Shown here piece by piece: positions 1-5,766 of a stretch of 5,766 nucleotides of DNA. The notes beneath the pieces were generated by a model. The model did no database searches, had not been told where the DNA came from, and saw nothing but the letters and a program-made list of their open reading frames with translations. The DNA is taken from contig SKGJ01000215.1 of assembly GCA_007117525.1 (NCBI GenBank), forward strand, positions 1-5,766. Direction: 5' to 3'. Position 1 is the stretch's first letter, and every line of letters starts with the position of its first letter. The stretch comes from Alkalimonas sp. GTDB lineage: Bacteria; Pseudomonadota; Gammaproteobacteria; Enterobacterales; Alteromonadaceae. Both the position numbers and the translations under genes were made by a program.

Positions 1-914
1 GTCAGCAGTTCCCAATTGGCATGCTGTGGCCGGTACTCGGCCGCCAGTGCCAGCCGCTGCTGGTTTAGTTTAATCAATTCGCCATCATCGTCATCCAGCG
101 GGTCCTGCGGCCCTTCCGGCAAGCCGTATTCGCTGCTGATGTAGCCATAGCTGATGCCGACAAAGCCCCAGTCGGCGACATGGCTGGAGCCCAGATTTAG
201 CACCTGATGATCTGACCAGGAATTGTCCAGCCGCTTGCTACGAAAGCCCTCGTCGCTTTGATACTCCGGCACCCGGTAGTCGTTGCCCTTGCGGTAATAG
301 CCATCGGCATGAAACGCCAGGTTCTCGGCTGCGCTGTCATGGGCAAAAGCCAGCGAACGCTCGGCAGCAGCGCTGTTAAAACGCCCCTGCAGCACGGTTT
401 CCGGCTCGGCCAGGGCCGTGCGGGGAATGCGGTTATCCACCACATTAATAACGCCACCAATGGCGCCACTGCCATACAATAAAGTAGCTGGGCCGCGCAG
501 CACTTCAATTTGCTGGGCGGTAATGGCATCGGCGGTAATGGTGTGATCCGGCCCTTCGCGCGACACATCGCCGGTGCCCATGCCATTGTGGATCACCTGC
601 ACCCGCGGGCCATCCAAACCACGGATCACCGGGCTGGAGGCCACAGGGCCAAAGTAGTTGCCATGCACGCCGGGCTCAAATTTTAAGGTTTCGCCAATGC
701 TGGCTTCGGTGCGCCGTACCAGCTCATCACCGCTTAATACCGAGACTGGCCCCGCCATCTCCACCACATCACGCCGCAAACCAGAGGCGCGCACCTCAAT
801 GCGCTCCAGCTGCGCAGCATCACCCTGAGCGTTATCAAAAGTGACTTCACCAGCATTCAAGACAGCAGGCAATGCCAAAGCGACCGCACAGGCCAGTGGG
901 GATAGTTTTAACAT
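1..914 (-). CDS. znuD: TonB-dependent outer-membrane receptor, ZnuD-like (probable zinc uptake), N-terminal part
   Basis: Only the first 304 codons are present; the gene runs off the left edge. Visible are a signal peptide (residues 1-21, MLKLSPLACAVALALPAVLNA, probable cleavage before Gly22), a TonB-box-like segment LERIEVRAS (36-44), then the plug domain. The plug carries PVIRGLDGPRVQVIHNG (95-111), QIEVLRGPATLLYGSGAIGG (145-164) and VVDNRIP (158-164 region onward), the arrangement typical of ZnuD-type receptors. First barrel strands follow, with GYISSEYGLPEG around 257-268. The start at 914 is chosen because GGAG lies 6 nt upstream; an in-frame ATG at 926 has no such site. The gene is divergent from folE2 and shares a Zur-like palindrome with it, which supports zinc as the substrate. 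Family knowledge: such receptors use TonB energy to import zinc through the outer membrane. The loop after EYGLPEG is Asp-rich (DPLDDDDGE) rather than His-rich. Haem or another metal complex as substrate is not excluded. Confidence 0.88.
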   Translation of the reverse strand, partial: MLKLSPLACAVALALPAVLNAGEVTFDNAQGDAAQLERIEVRASGLRRDVVEMAGPVSVLSGDELVRRTEASIGETLKFEPGVHGNYFGPVASSPVIRGLDGPRVQVIHNGMGTGDVSREGPDHTITADAITAQQIEVLRGPATLLYGSGAIGGVINVVDNRIPRTALAEPETVLQGRFNSAAAERSLAFAHDSAAENLAFHADGYYRKGNDYRVPEYQSDEGFRSKRLDNSWSDHQVLNLGSSHVADWGFVGISYGYISSEYGLPEGPQDPLDDDDGELIKLNQQRLALAAEYRPQHANWELL

Positions 915-948
915 CAGCAACTCCATAACAAACTTTTAAAAACCGTCG

Positions 949-964
949 GCATGCTAAAGCATGC
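949..964. repeat. Short perfect inverted repeat in the receptor leader
   Basis: The sequence GCATGCT-AA-AGCATGC has two perfect 7-base arms around a 2-base centre. It lies 35-50 bases upstream of the receptor start codon, between that gene and the Zur-like palindrome. A 2-base loop is too tight for the full stem in RNA, so a partly opened hairpin or a DNA-level site would be needed. No known regulator site is recognised. It may be chance. Confidence 0.35.
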
Positions 965-1001
965 AGCGCCCTATCGCAACAAAGCTGCGACCAGTAGGGG
1001 T

Positions 1002-1030
1002 GTGACAACGACAAAATGTGATATTATCAC
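1002..1030 (+). promoter_or_regulatory. Candidate sigma-70 promoter for folE2 operon
   Basis: GTGACA (1002-1007) matches the -35 consensus at 5 of 6 positions. Seventeen bases downstream lies TATCAC (1025-1030), a 4 of 6 match to the -10 box. A start near 1037 would leave a leader of about 24 bases before the ATG at 1061. Both hexamers fall in or beside the palindrome at 1006-1042, so a bound repressor would block polymerase. TATTAT (1022-1027) is a better -10 match, but its spacing from GTGACA is only 14. The assignment is inferred from consensus only. Confidence 0.35.
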
Positions 1031-1042
1031 ACTTTGTCGTTG
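1006..1042. promoter_or_regulatory. Extended palindromic operator, Zur-box-like, between divergent receptor and folE2 operon
   Basis: The core TGTGATATTATCACA (1017-1031) is a perfect odd-length palindrome centred on 1024. The symmetry continues outward to CAACGAC on the left and GTCGTTG on the right. In total 17 of 18 base pairs match; the only mismatch is A1016/C1032. The core resembles the gammaproteobacterial Zur operator pattern (TGTTATA-centre-TATAACA) with G/C in place of T/A at one symmetric position. Its position between a ZnuD-like receptor and folE2, both known Zur targets in other bacteria, makes Zur the likely ligand. Zur itself is not in the window, so this is inference from motif and context. 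Confidence 0.8.
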
Positions 1043-1060
1043 AAGCAGGAGTACACCAGA

Positions 1061-1966
1061 ATGCAAACAGAGTTGCCGGATATTACCCGCGAAACCGTGC
1101 AGCAAACCAGCAGCAGGCTGGATGAAGTAGGCATGCAGCAGCTGGATTTGCTGCTGCAGGTATCCGATGGCGGGGATGCCATGGTGCAACAGGTCAAAGC
1201 CAGCATTGGCATTAATCTGCCAAAGACCGATGCGCGCGGCATCCATATGTCGCGCCTGTACCGTTTACTCAATGACTTTGCCGATAAGCAGCTGTGCACT
1301 CCAGCGAACCTGAAACAACTACTACAGCAATTGCTGCGCAGTCACCAGGATTGCCACAGCGATCAGGTGGTGCTGGAGCTCTCTTTTGATCGCCTCTGCA
1401 AGCGCCCGGCGCTAGTCACGCCAGATCTTGCCGGTTGGCGCCGTTATCCAGTCAAGCTGAAAGCCAGCCTGAGCCCCAAAGGCTTTCAGCTGACACTGCA
1501 ACTGGCGGTGCAGTATTCGTCTACTTGCCCCTGCTCGGCCGCCTTAAGCCGGCAATTGCTGCAGCAAAAGTTTCTGGCCGACTTTAGCGATGAAGTTCTG
1601 CCCAAAGCCAACGTAGCCGACTGGCTGCTGCAACACGGCAGCTATGCCACACCGCACAGTCAGCGCAGTGTGGCCAGCATTGAACTATCTCTGACAGCGG
1701 CTGCCAGCGGCTTTCCGATCAGTGCCGTCATTGAACAGACCGAAACGGCTTTAGCCACCCCGGTGCAAACGGCGGTCAAACGTGCCGATGAGCAGGAATT
1801 TGCCCGGTTAAATGGCGCCAATCTGATGTTTGTTGAAGATGCCGCGCGCCGCCTTGCTGCCAGCTTACGTCCACAGTACCCCGATGTTTGCATTGAGGTG
1901 CAGCATTTGGAAAGCCTGCATCCGCACGATGCTTATGCCCGAATTCATGCTTCCAGGGAGCCATAA
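1061..1966 (+). CDS. folE2: GTP cyclohydrolase FolE2 (type IB, GCYH-IB)
   Basis: This 301-residue protein is close to normal length for the family. It converts GTP to 7,8-dihydroneopterin triphosphate and formate, the first step of tetrahydrofolate synthesis, in the cytoplasm. Recognition rests on RGIHMSR (59-65), the STCPCSAALSR block with Cys156 and Cys158, HGSYATPHSQRS (residues about 192-203 region), FVEDAAR (257-263 region) and HLESLHPHDAYARI near the C-terminus. The conserved Cys, His and Glu of these blocks are the expected metal-site residues. Family knowledge: unlike FolE, FolE2 does not need zinc, and in several bacteria Zur induces it under zinc limitation. The start at 1061 is chosen because AGGAG (1047-1051) sits 9 nt upstream. 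A TTG at 1034 would add 9 residues but lies inside the operator palindrome and has no ribosome site. It is the first gene of the operon; the next ATG begins one base after its stop. Confidence 0.95.
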   Translation: MQTELPDITRETVQQTSSRLDEVGMQQLDLLLQVSDGGDAMVQQVKASIGINLPKTDARGIHMSRLYRLLNDFADKQLCTPANLKQLLQQLLRSHQDCHSDQVVLELSFDRLCKRPALVTPDLAGWRRYPVKLKASLSPKGFQLTLQLAVQYSSTCPCSAALSRQLLQQKFLADFSDEVLPKANVADWLLQHGSYATPHSQRSVASIELSLTAAASGFPISAVIEQTETALATPVQTAVKRADEQEFARLNGANLMFVEDAARRLAASLRPQYPDVCIEVQHLESLHPHDAYARIHASREP

Positions 1967-1967
1967 T

Positions 1968-3338
1968 ATGAACGCAACCGATTGGTTAACTCGCATCCAG
2001 CACAAAGACGCCGATTTGCTGATTCAAGGTGCACAGGTCATGACCCCGGCGGGACTGCAGCAAACCGATGTCGCTGTGATTGCCGGGCGCATTGCCGCCA
2101 TCGGTGGTAGCGGCTGGCAGGCCAAACGCCAGCTCGATGCCAAAGGTCTGCACCTGTTGCCCGGCGCGATCGATACCCAGGTGCACTTTCGTGAGCCGGG
2201 GCTCACTCACAAAGAAGACATCCATCATGGCAGCAAAGGCGCGGTACTGGGTGGCATCACCGGCTTCTTTGAAATGCCCAATACCAATCCGCTGACGCTC
2301 TCTGCCGACTGTCTGCAAGCAAAGCTCAGCATCGCTGCAGAGCAGAGCTACTGCAATTACGCCTTTTACATCGGCGGCAGTGCCGCCAACCTTGGCAAGC
2401 TGGCAGCGCTTGAGCAATTGCCGGGCTGTGCTGGCATCAAGGTTTTCATGGGCAGCTCCTTTGGCGACTTGCTGGCAGAGCAAGACGAGCTGCTGCTGCA
2501 CATCTTGCAGGATGGCCGGCGCCGGGTGGCCATTCATGCCGAAGATGAAGCCCGGTTGCGTGAGCGCAAAGCCCTGACCGCCGGCGAAGTTGAAAACCAC
2601 CCGCTGTGGCGCGATGCTCAAAGTGCCCTGCTGGCCACTCAGCGGATCATCGCTCTGGCCGAACAAGCAAACCGGCCGCTGCACATTCTGCATATTTCCA
2701 CTGCCGATGAAATGGCCTATCTGGCAGCCTTTAAAGATCGCGTCACGGTAGAAACCACCCCGCATCATTTGTCGCTGGTGGCGCCGGATTGCTACCAGCG
2801 CCTTGGCAGTCTGGCCCAGATGAACCCGCCGGTGCGTGATAGCAAGCACCAGCAAGGCCTGTGGCAAGGCATCGCCGATGGCACGGTCGATATTCTGGGC
2901 AGCGATCATGCGCCTCATACCCTGGAGGAAAAGTCTCGCCCCTACCCAGACTCCCCCAGTGGCATGACCGGAGTGCAAACCCTGCTGCCGGTGATGCTGA
3001 ACCATGTCGCCGCCGGTAAGCTGAGTTTGCAGCGGCTGGTCGATTTAACCAGCAGCAACCCGGCCCGAATTTTTGGCCTGAGAGGCAAAGGCCGCATCGC
3101 CGTTGGCTACGATGCCGATTTTACCCTCGTCGATCTGAAAGCCCAGCGCACCATCGACAACAGCTGGATCGCCAGCAAAGCCGGTTGGACACCCTATCAC
3201 GGCGGACAAGTCACCGGCTGGCCCATCGCGACCATCATTGCCGGTCGTTTGGTGATGCACAGCGATGAAGTGCTGGGGCCGCCGCAAGGTAAACCTTTTG
3301 TATTTGCCGATAGCCATCACACTAAGGAATCACAATGA
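1968..3338 (+). CDS. pyrC: Dihydroorotase, PyrC/PyrQ-like (COG0044 amidohydrolase), with Gln in place of first metal His
   Basis: 456 residues, normal for a type I dihydroorotase, which interconverts N-carbamoyl-aspartate and dihydroorotate in pyrimidine synthesis. Visible in order are DTQVHFREPG (69-78), FEMPNTNP (101-108), GIKVFMGSS with the probable carboxylated Lys158, VAIHAEDE (His190), LHILHISTADE (His242), ETTPHHL, NPPVRD (286-291) and DILGSDHAPH with catalytic Asp313. The usual first metal motif is H-x-H; here it is Gln71-x-His73 (CAG at 2178-2180). The start at 1968 follows AGGGAG (1955-1960) by 7 nt; a longer reading frame back to 1830 lies inside folE2. The start is 1 nt after the folE2 stop, and the end overlaps the next gene by ATGA, so the three genes are probably cotranscribed. 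Context matches the Zur-controlled dihydroorotase pyrQ beside folE2 in Pseudomonas, suggesting a backup for the housekeeping zinc PyrC. An allantoinase/hydantoinase-like activity or a low-activity homologue cannot be excluded. Confidence 0.88.
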   Translation: MNATDWLTRIQHKDADLLIQGAQVMTPAGLQQTDVAVIAGRIAAIGGSGWQAKRQLDAKGLHLLPGAIDTQVHFREPGLTHKEDIHHGSKGAVLGGITGFFEMPNTNPLTLSADCLQAKLSIAAEQSYCNYAFYIGGSAANLGKLAALEQLPGCAGIKVFMGSSFGDLLAEQDELLLHILQDGRRRVAIHAEDEARLRERKALTAGEVENHPLWRDAQSALLATQRIIALAEQANRPLHILHISTADEMAYLAAFKDRVTVETTPHHLSLVAPDCYQRLGSLAQMNPPVRDSKHQQGLWQGIADGTVDILGSDHAPHTLEEKSRPYPDSPSGMTGVQTLLPVMLNHVAAGKLSLQRLVDLTSSNPARIFGLRGKGRIAVGYDADFTLVDLKAQRTIDNSWIASKAGWTPYHGGQVTGWPIATIIAGRLVMHSDEVLGPPQGKPFVFADSHHTKESQ

Positions 3339-4984
3339 ACAAACACCCCCTACTGACGTTGGCACTGCTAGGCCTGACTCTCAGCGCTTGCAGTAAAGCA
3401 CCTGAACCTGCTGCCAGCACGGCCCTGCCTGATTTCCAGTCCGAAGCACTGGCTCAGCATATCCGCACCCTGGCCAGCGATGAGTTTCTGGGCCGCCAGC
3501 CGGGCACCGAAGGCGAAACCCGCACGGTGCATTACCTGGTCGAACACTTCCGGCAACTGGGTTTGCAGCCGGGTCATGCCGGTAGCTATACCCAGGCCGT
3601 GCCCTACATGCAAGTCACCAATATCGGCAATCCAAAAGTGCAGCTAAGCGGCAGCCCAAGCGGCTGGCAACCTGAGATAGGCAGCGATTTGGTGATCAGC
3701 TCCCGTACCGGTCAAACGCAAGTAACGCTTGAACCCAGCGATATTGTCTTTGCGGGTTATGGCGTTGAAGCCCCGGAATACCAGTGGCATGACTACGCGG
3801 CGTTTGATGCCACTGGTAAAACCGTAATTGTGCTGGTGAACGACCCTGGCTTTGCCAGCCAGGATCCAGCTTTATTTAAAGGCCCGGAAATGACCTACTA
3901 CGGCCGCTGGACCTACAAGTTCGAAGAGTGTGCCCGGCAACAAGCAGCGGCCTGCCTGATTGTGCATGACACCGAAGCTGCCGGTTATGGCTTTGCTGTG
4001 GCGCAAAACATGATGCAGCGAGCCCAGTTTGATTTAGCCGACAACACCAGTGAGAAGACCCCCGTTATTGGCTGGCTGTCCAGCACGGGCGCAGAACAGC
4101 TGTTTGCCAGTGCCGGGCTAAATTTTCAGGCTTTAAAAACTGCGGCCCACCAGCCAGGCTTTCAGGCAGTTCCACTAACCGGCCATCAACTCAATGCCAG
4201 CATTGAGCTGGACGTTCAAACCGGTCGTTCCGACAATGTGCTTGCCAGCATCCCCGGCACCAGCCGTGCTGATGAGTGGATAGTGGTCACCGCCCACTGG
4301 GACCATCTGGGAGCCATTGCCTCAGAAGGTGGCGAACTGGCCATTTACAATGGCGCTATTGATAATGCCGGTGGCGTGGCAGCTTTGCTGGAAATCGCAG
4401 CGAAAGCCCAGCAACAAGGCGGCTTTGAACGCTCGGTGTTGTTCCTGGTGGTGACGCTGGAAGAGTCTGGCTTGCTGGGCACCAAGCATTATGCCGCCAA
4501 CCCAACCGTGCCGTTGGCCAACATCGTCGCCAACATCAATATCGATGCGCTGTTGCCGGTACCGGCAACCCGCGATGTCTGGATCATTGGTTTAGGCCAA
4601 TCGGAGCTGGATGACGTCGTTCGCCGCCAGGCCGAGCGTCAGGGCCGGGTTGTAGCCGGCAATCCGGAAGTGGAAAAAGGCTTTTTCTACCGCTCTGATC
4701 AGTTTGCCTTTGCCCAGGTCGGTGTCCCAGGCTTGTTTATGGGGCCAGGCACCGACAGCCTGTCAGGCGGCACTGGCGTTGGTGAAGCGGCTTTGCAAGC
4801 CACCCAAAGCCGCTACCATACGCCGGACGATACCTTCAGTGAAGATTGGGACTTTGGTGCTCTATTGCAAGATACCCAATTGCATTACGGCGTGCTGGAA
4901 GAGCTGGCCAACTCAGGCCAATGGCCCAATTGGTCTAAGCACAGTGAATTTTATCAGCTTGGCCAGCAGCGGCGGCTGCCATAA
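3335..4984 (+). CDS. Predicted lipoprotein, M28-family zinc metallopeptidase with PA-like insert
   Basis: A 549-residue exported peptidase. The N-terminus MNKHPLLTLALLGLTLSAC is a lipoprotein signal with lipobox LSAC; Cys19 is the lipidated residue and Ser20 follows, which favours outer-membrane sorting. A region around 110-300 (EPSDIVFAGYG, then ACLIVHDTEAAGYGF) looks like the protease-associated domain found in many M28 enzymes. The catalytic domain has TAHWDHLG (His321, Asp323), NGAIDNAGG (Asp343), LEESGLLG (Glu376, Glu377), NINIDAL (Asp404) and RYHTPDD (His495). By family rules these are a complete two-zinc ligand and general-base set, so an active aminopeptidase is expected. The start at 3335 has AAGGA at 3324-3328, 6 nt upstream, and overlaps the dihydroorotase stop as ATGA, implying translational coupling. 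The substrate is unknown. Its place in a zinc-starvation operon is unusual and suggests a role in freeing zinc or amino acids from periplasmic or surface proteins, but that is inference. Confidence 0.92.
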   Translation: MNKHPLLTLALLGLTLSACSKAPEPAASTALPDFQSEALAQHIRTLASDEFLGRQPGTEGETRTVHYLVEHFRQLGLQPGHAGSYTQAVPYMQVTNIGNPKVQLSGSPSGWQPEIGSDLVISSRTGQTQVTLEPSDIVFAGYGVEAPEYQWHDYAAFDATGKTVIVLVNDPGFASQDPALFKGPEMTYYGRWTYKFEECARQQAAACLIVHDTEAAGYGFAVAQNMMQRAQFDLADNTSEKTPVIGWLSSTGAEQLFASAGLNFQALKTAAHQPGFQAVPLTGHQLNASIELDVQTGRSDNVLASIPGTSRADEWIVVTAHWDHLGAIASEGGELAIYNGAIDNAGGVAALLEIAAKAQQQGGFERSVLFLVVTLEESGLLGTKHYAANPTVPLANIVANINIDALLPVPATRDVWIIGLGQSELDDVVRRQAERQGRVVAGNPEVEKGFFYRSDQFAFAQVGVPGLFMGPGTDSLSGGTGVGEAALQATQSRYHTPDDTFSEDWDFGALLQDTQLHYGVLEELANSGQWPNWSKHSEFYQLGQQRRLP

Positions 4985-5008
4985 CACCATTCACAGATCG
5001 CTGATGAT

Positions 5009-5039
5009 GCGCCTGACACAGCCCTGGGTTGTCAGGCGC
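5009..5039 (+). terminator. Stem-loop, probable rho-independent terminator of the folE2 operon
   Basis: GCGCCTGACA (5009-5018) pairs perfectly with TGTCAGGCGC (5030-5039), giving a 10-bp G+C-rich stem and an 11-base loop, 24 bases after the peptidase stop codon. The following bases TTGCTTGTAT form only a weak T tract, so termination may be incomplete. The position between two genes on the same strand, the second with its own operator, fits a terminator. Confidence 0.65.
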
Positions 5040-5094
5040 TTGCTTGTATCGCCGGCTGATTGGGCTTTACAGAGCTAGCCAGCATGCTACCATT

Positions 5095-5117
5095 GCAATG
5101 TTATACCATCACACTTT
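5095..5117. promoter_or_regulatory. Second Zur-box-like operator, upstream of the COG0523 GTPase
   Basis: The core TGTTATACCATCACA (5099-5113) shares the right-hand half ATCACACTTT with the site at 1006-1042. Its left half TGTTATA matches the classical gammaproteobacterial Zur half-site. The dyad is imperfect: 5 of 7 pairs match in the core. The site directly abuts the ribosome-binding sequence of the GTPase gene. COG0523 genes are frequent Zur targets, which supports the call. No convincing -35/-10 pair was found beside it. Confidence 0.65.
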
Positions 5118-5127
5118 TGAGGTCCTT

Positions 5128-5766
5128 ATGGCCACCACAACCTCTACGCCTTTACCCGTCACCGTGCTGTCCGGCTTTTTGGGTGCCGGCAAAACCACGC
5201 TGCTGAACCAGATCCTGCACAACCGCGATGGCCTGCGCATTGCCGTCATTGTCAATGACATGAGTGAGATAAACATCGACGCAGCTCAGGTCAATCAGGA
5301 AGTCAGTTTGAACCGCGCCGAAGAAAAGCTGGTGGAAATGAGCAATGGCTGCATTTGCTGCACCTTGCGCGAGGATCTGCTGCTGGAAATTGGCAAGCTG
5401 GCCCAGGATGGCCGCTTTGATTATCTGGTGATTGAATCAACCGGCATTTCAGAGCCCTTGCCGGTGGCCGAAACCTTTACCTTTGAGCATGAAGATGGCA
5501 GCCGTTTAAGCGACATTGCCAGACTGGATACCATGGTGACGGTGGTGGATGCAGCCAACTTTTTGCAGGACTACCAGCAGGCAAAAGATCTAGCCAGTAC
5601 CGGTGAAAGCCTGGGCGACGAGGATGAGCGCAGTGTTGCCGACTTGCTAATAGAACAAGTGGAGTTTTGCGATGTGCTGGTGATTAGCAAAGCGGATTTA
5701 GTATCCGCCGAGCAGCTGGCCAATTTGCAGGCAGTGCTAAAATCACTGAATCCACGGGCACAACAA
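5128..5766 (+). CDS. COG0523 (CobW/ZigA-type) GTPase, probable zinc metallochaperone, N-terminal part
   Basis: The first 213 codons are present and the gene runs off the right edge. G3E-family features are visible: Walker A GFLGAGKTT (16-24), VIVNDMSEINID (40-51), the metal-binding CxCC motif SNGCICCTLRED (Cys75, Cys77, Cys78), ESTGISEP (103-110) as Walker B/switch region, VVDA (139-142), and SKAD (187-190) at the guanine-specificity position where many relatives have NKxD. The CobW C-terminal domain lies outside the window, so a His-rich tail cannot be judged. The start at 5128 has TGAGGT (5118-5123) about 5 nt upstream. Family knowledge: Zur-controlled COG0523 proteins bind zinc at CxCC and hydrolyse GTP to deliver it to client enzymes during starvation. 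The upstream Zur-like site and the folE2 neighbour point to this zinc subgroup rather than to cobalamin or nitrile hydratase roles. Confidence 0.92.
   Translation, partial: MATTTSTPLPVTVLSGFLGAGKTTLLNQILHNRDGLRIAVIVNDMSEINIDAAQVNQEVSLNRAEEKLVEMSNGCICCTLREDLLLEIGKLAQDGRFDYLVIESTGISEPLPVAETFTFEHEDGSRLSDIARLDTMVTVVDAANFLQDYQQAKDLASTGESLGDEDERSVADLLIEQVEFCDVLVISKADLVSAEQLANLQAVLKSLNPRAQQ

Noticed and set aside
197..586. 129-codon minus-strand frame and a 74-codon plus-strand frame (258-482)
   Set aside because: Both overlap the receptor gene, whose frame from 914 to the left edge is uninterrupted and carries clear plug-domain motifs.
1034..1060. Upstream TTG start for FolE2 adding nine residues
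   Set aside because: The TTG sits within the operator palindrome, close to or upstream of the likely transcription start, and lacks a Shine-Dalgarno sequence. ATG 1061 has AGGAG at good spacing.
1830..1967. Extended N-terminus of the dihydroorotase
   Set aside because: The 46 extra codons overlap folE2 in another frame and match no dihydroorotase feature. The ATG at 1968 has AGGGAG upstream.
1986..3005. 339-codon open frame on the minus strand
   Set aside because: It lies wholly antisense to the dihydroorotase, whose motifs are unmistakable. The translated protein shows no recognisable domain and has no ribosome site; it is a shadow of codon bias.
4704..5078. 124-codon plus-strand frame spanning the end of the peptidase and the intergenic region
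   Set aside because: It overlaps the peptidase catalytic region that encodes the RYHTPDD motif, runs through the terminator-like stem-loop, and its product has no recognisable features.
5187..5700. SKAD in place of NKxD as a sign of a defective GTPase
   Set aside because: Related COG0523 proteins such as E. coli YjiA also lack the Asn at this position, as far as I recall, and Walker A and CxCC are intact, so this is normal family variation.

Overview
The window reads as a zinc-starvation (Zur-type) locus from a gammaproteobacterium. The lineage is inferred from three things: moderately high G+C coding sequence, an outer-membrane TonB-dependent receptor and a Lol-type lipoprotein, and close resemblance of the gene set to the Zur-controlled cluster described in Pseudomonas aeruginosa (folE2, pyrQ-type dihydroorotase, COG0523 GTPase). 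The genus cannot be fixed from the sequence alone; an Alteromonadales/Rheinheimera-like host is only a guess.

Layout. Positions 1-914 (minus strand) hold the N-terminal 304 codons of a ZnuD-like TonB-dependent receptor, cut by the left edge. Positions 915-1060 are a divergent regulatory region centred on a 37-bp near-perfect palindrome (1006-1042) whose core looks like a Zur operator. A three-gene plus-strand operon follows: folE2 (1061-1966), a PyrC/PyrQ-like dihydroorotase (1968-3338) and an M28-family zinc metallopeptidase lipoprotein (3335-4984). The genes are separated by 1 nt and then overlap by 4 nt. A stem-loop at 5009-5039 probably ends the operon. A second, less symmetric Zur-like site (5095-5117) precedes a COG0523 (CobW/ZigA-type) GTPase starting at 5128, which runs off the right edge.

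How the genes fit together (inference from family knowledge). When zinc is scarce, Zur would release the operators. The receptor would bring zinc across the outer membrane. FolE2 would replace the zinc-dependent folate enzyme FolE. The dihydroorotase would back up the housekeeping zinc enzyme PyrC. The GTPase would deliver zinc to, or prioritise it among, client proteins. The M28 lipoprotein is the least expected member, because it keeps a full zinc-ligand set yet is translationally coupled to zinc-sparing genes. Other points of interest are the loss of the first metal-binding histidine in the dihydroorotase (Gln71), an aspartate-rich rather than histidine-rich loop in the receptor, and the unusually extended operator palindrome.

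No tRNA, rRNA, CRISPR array, insertion sequence or attachment site was seen. No stretch longer than about 150 bases lacks a gene or a described regulatory element.
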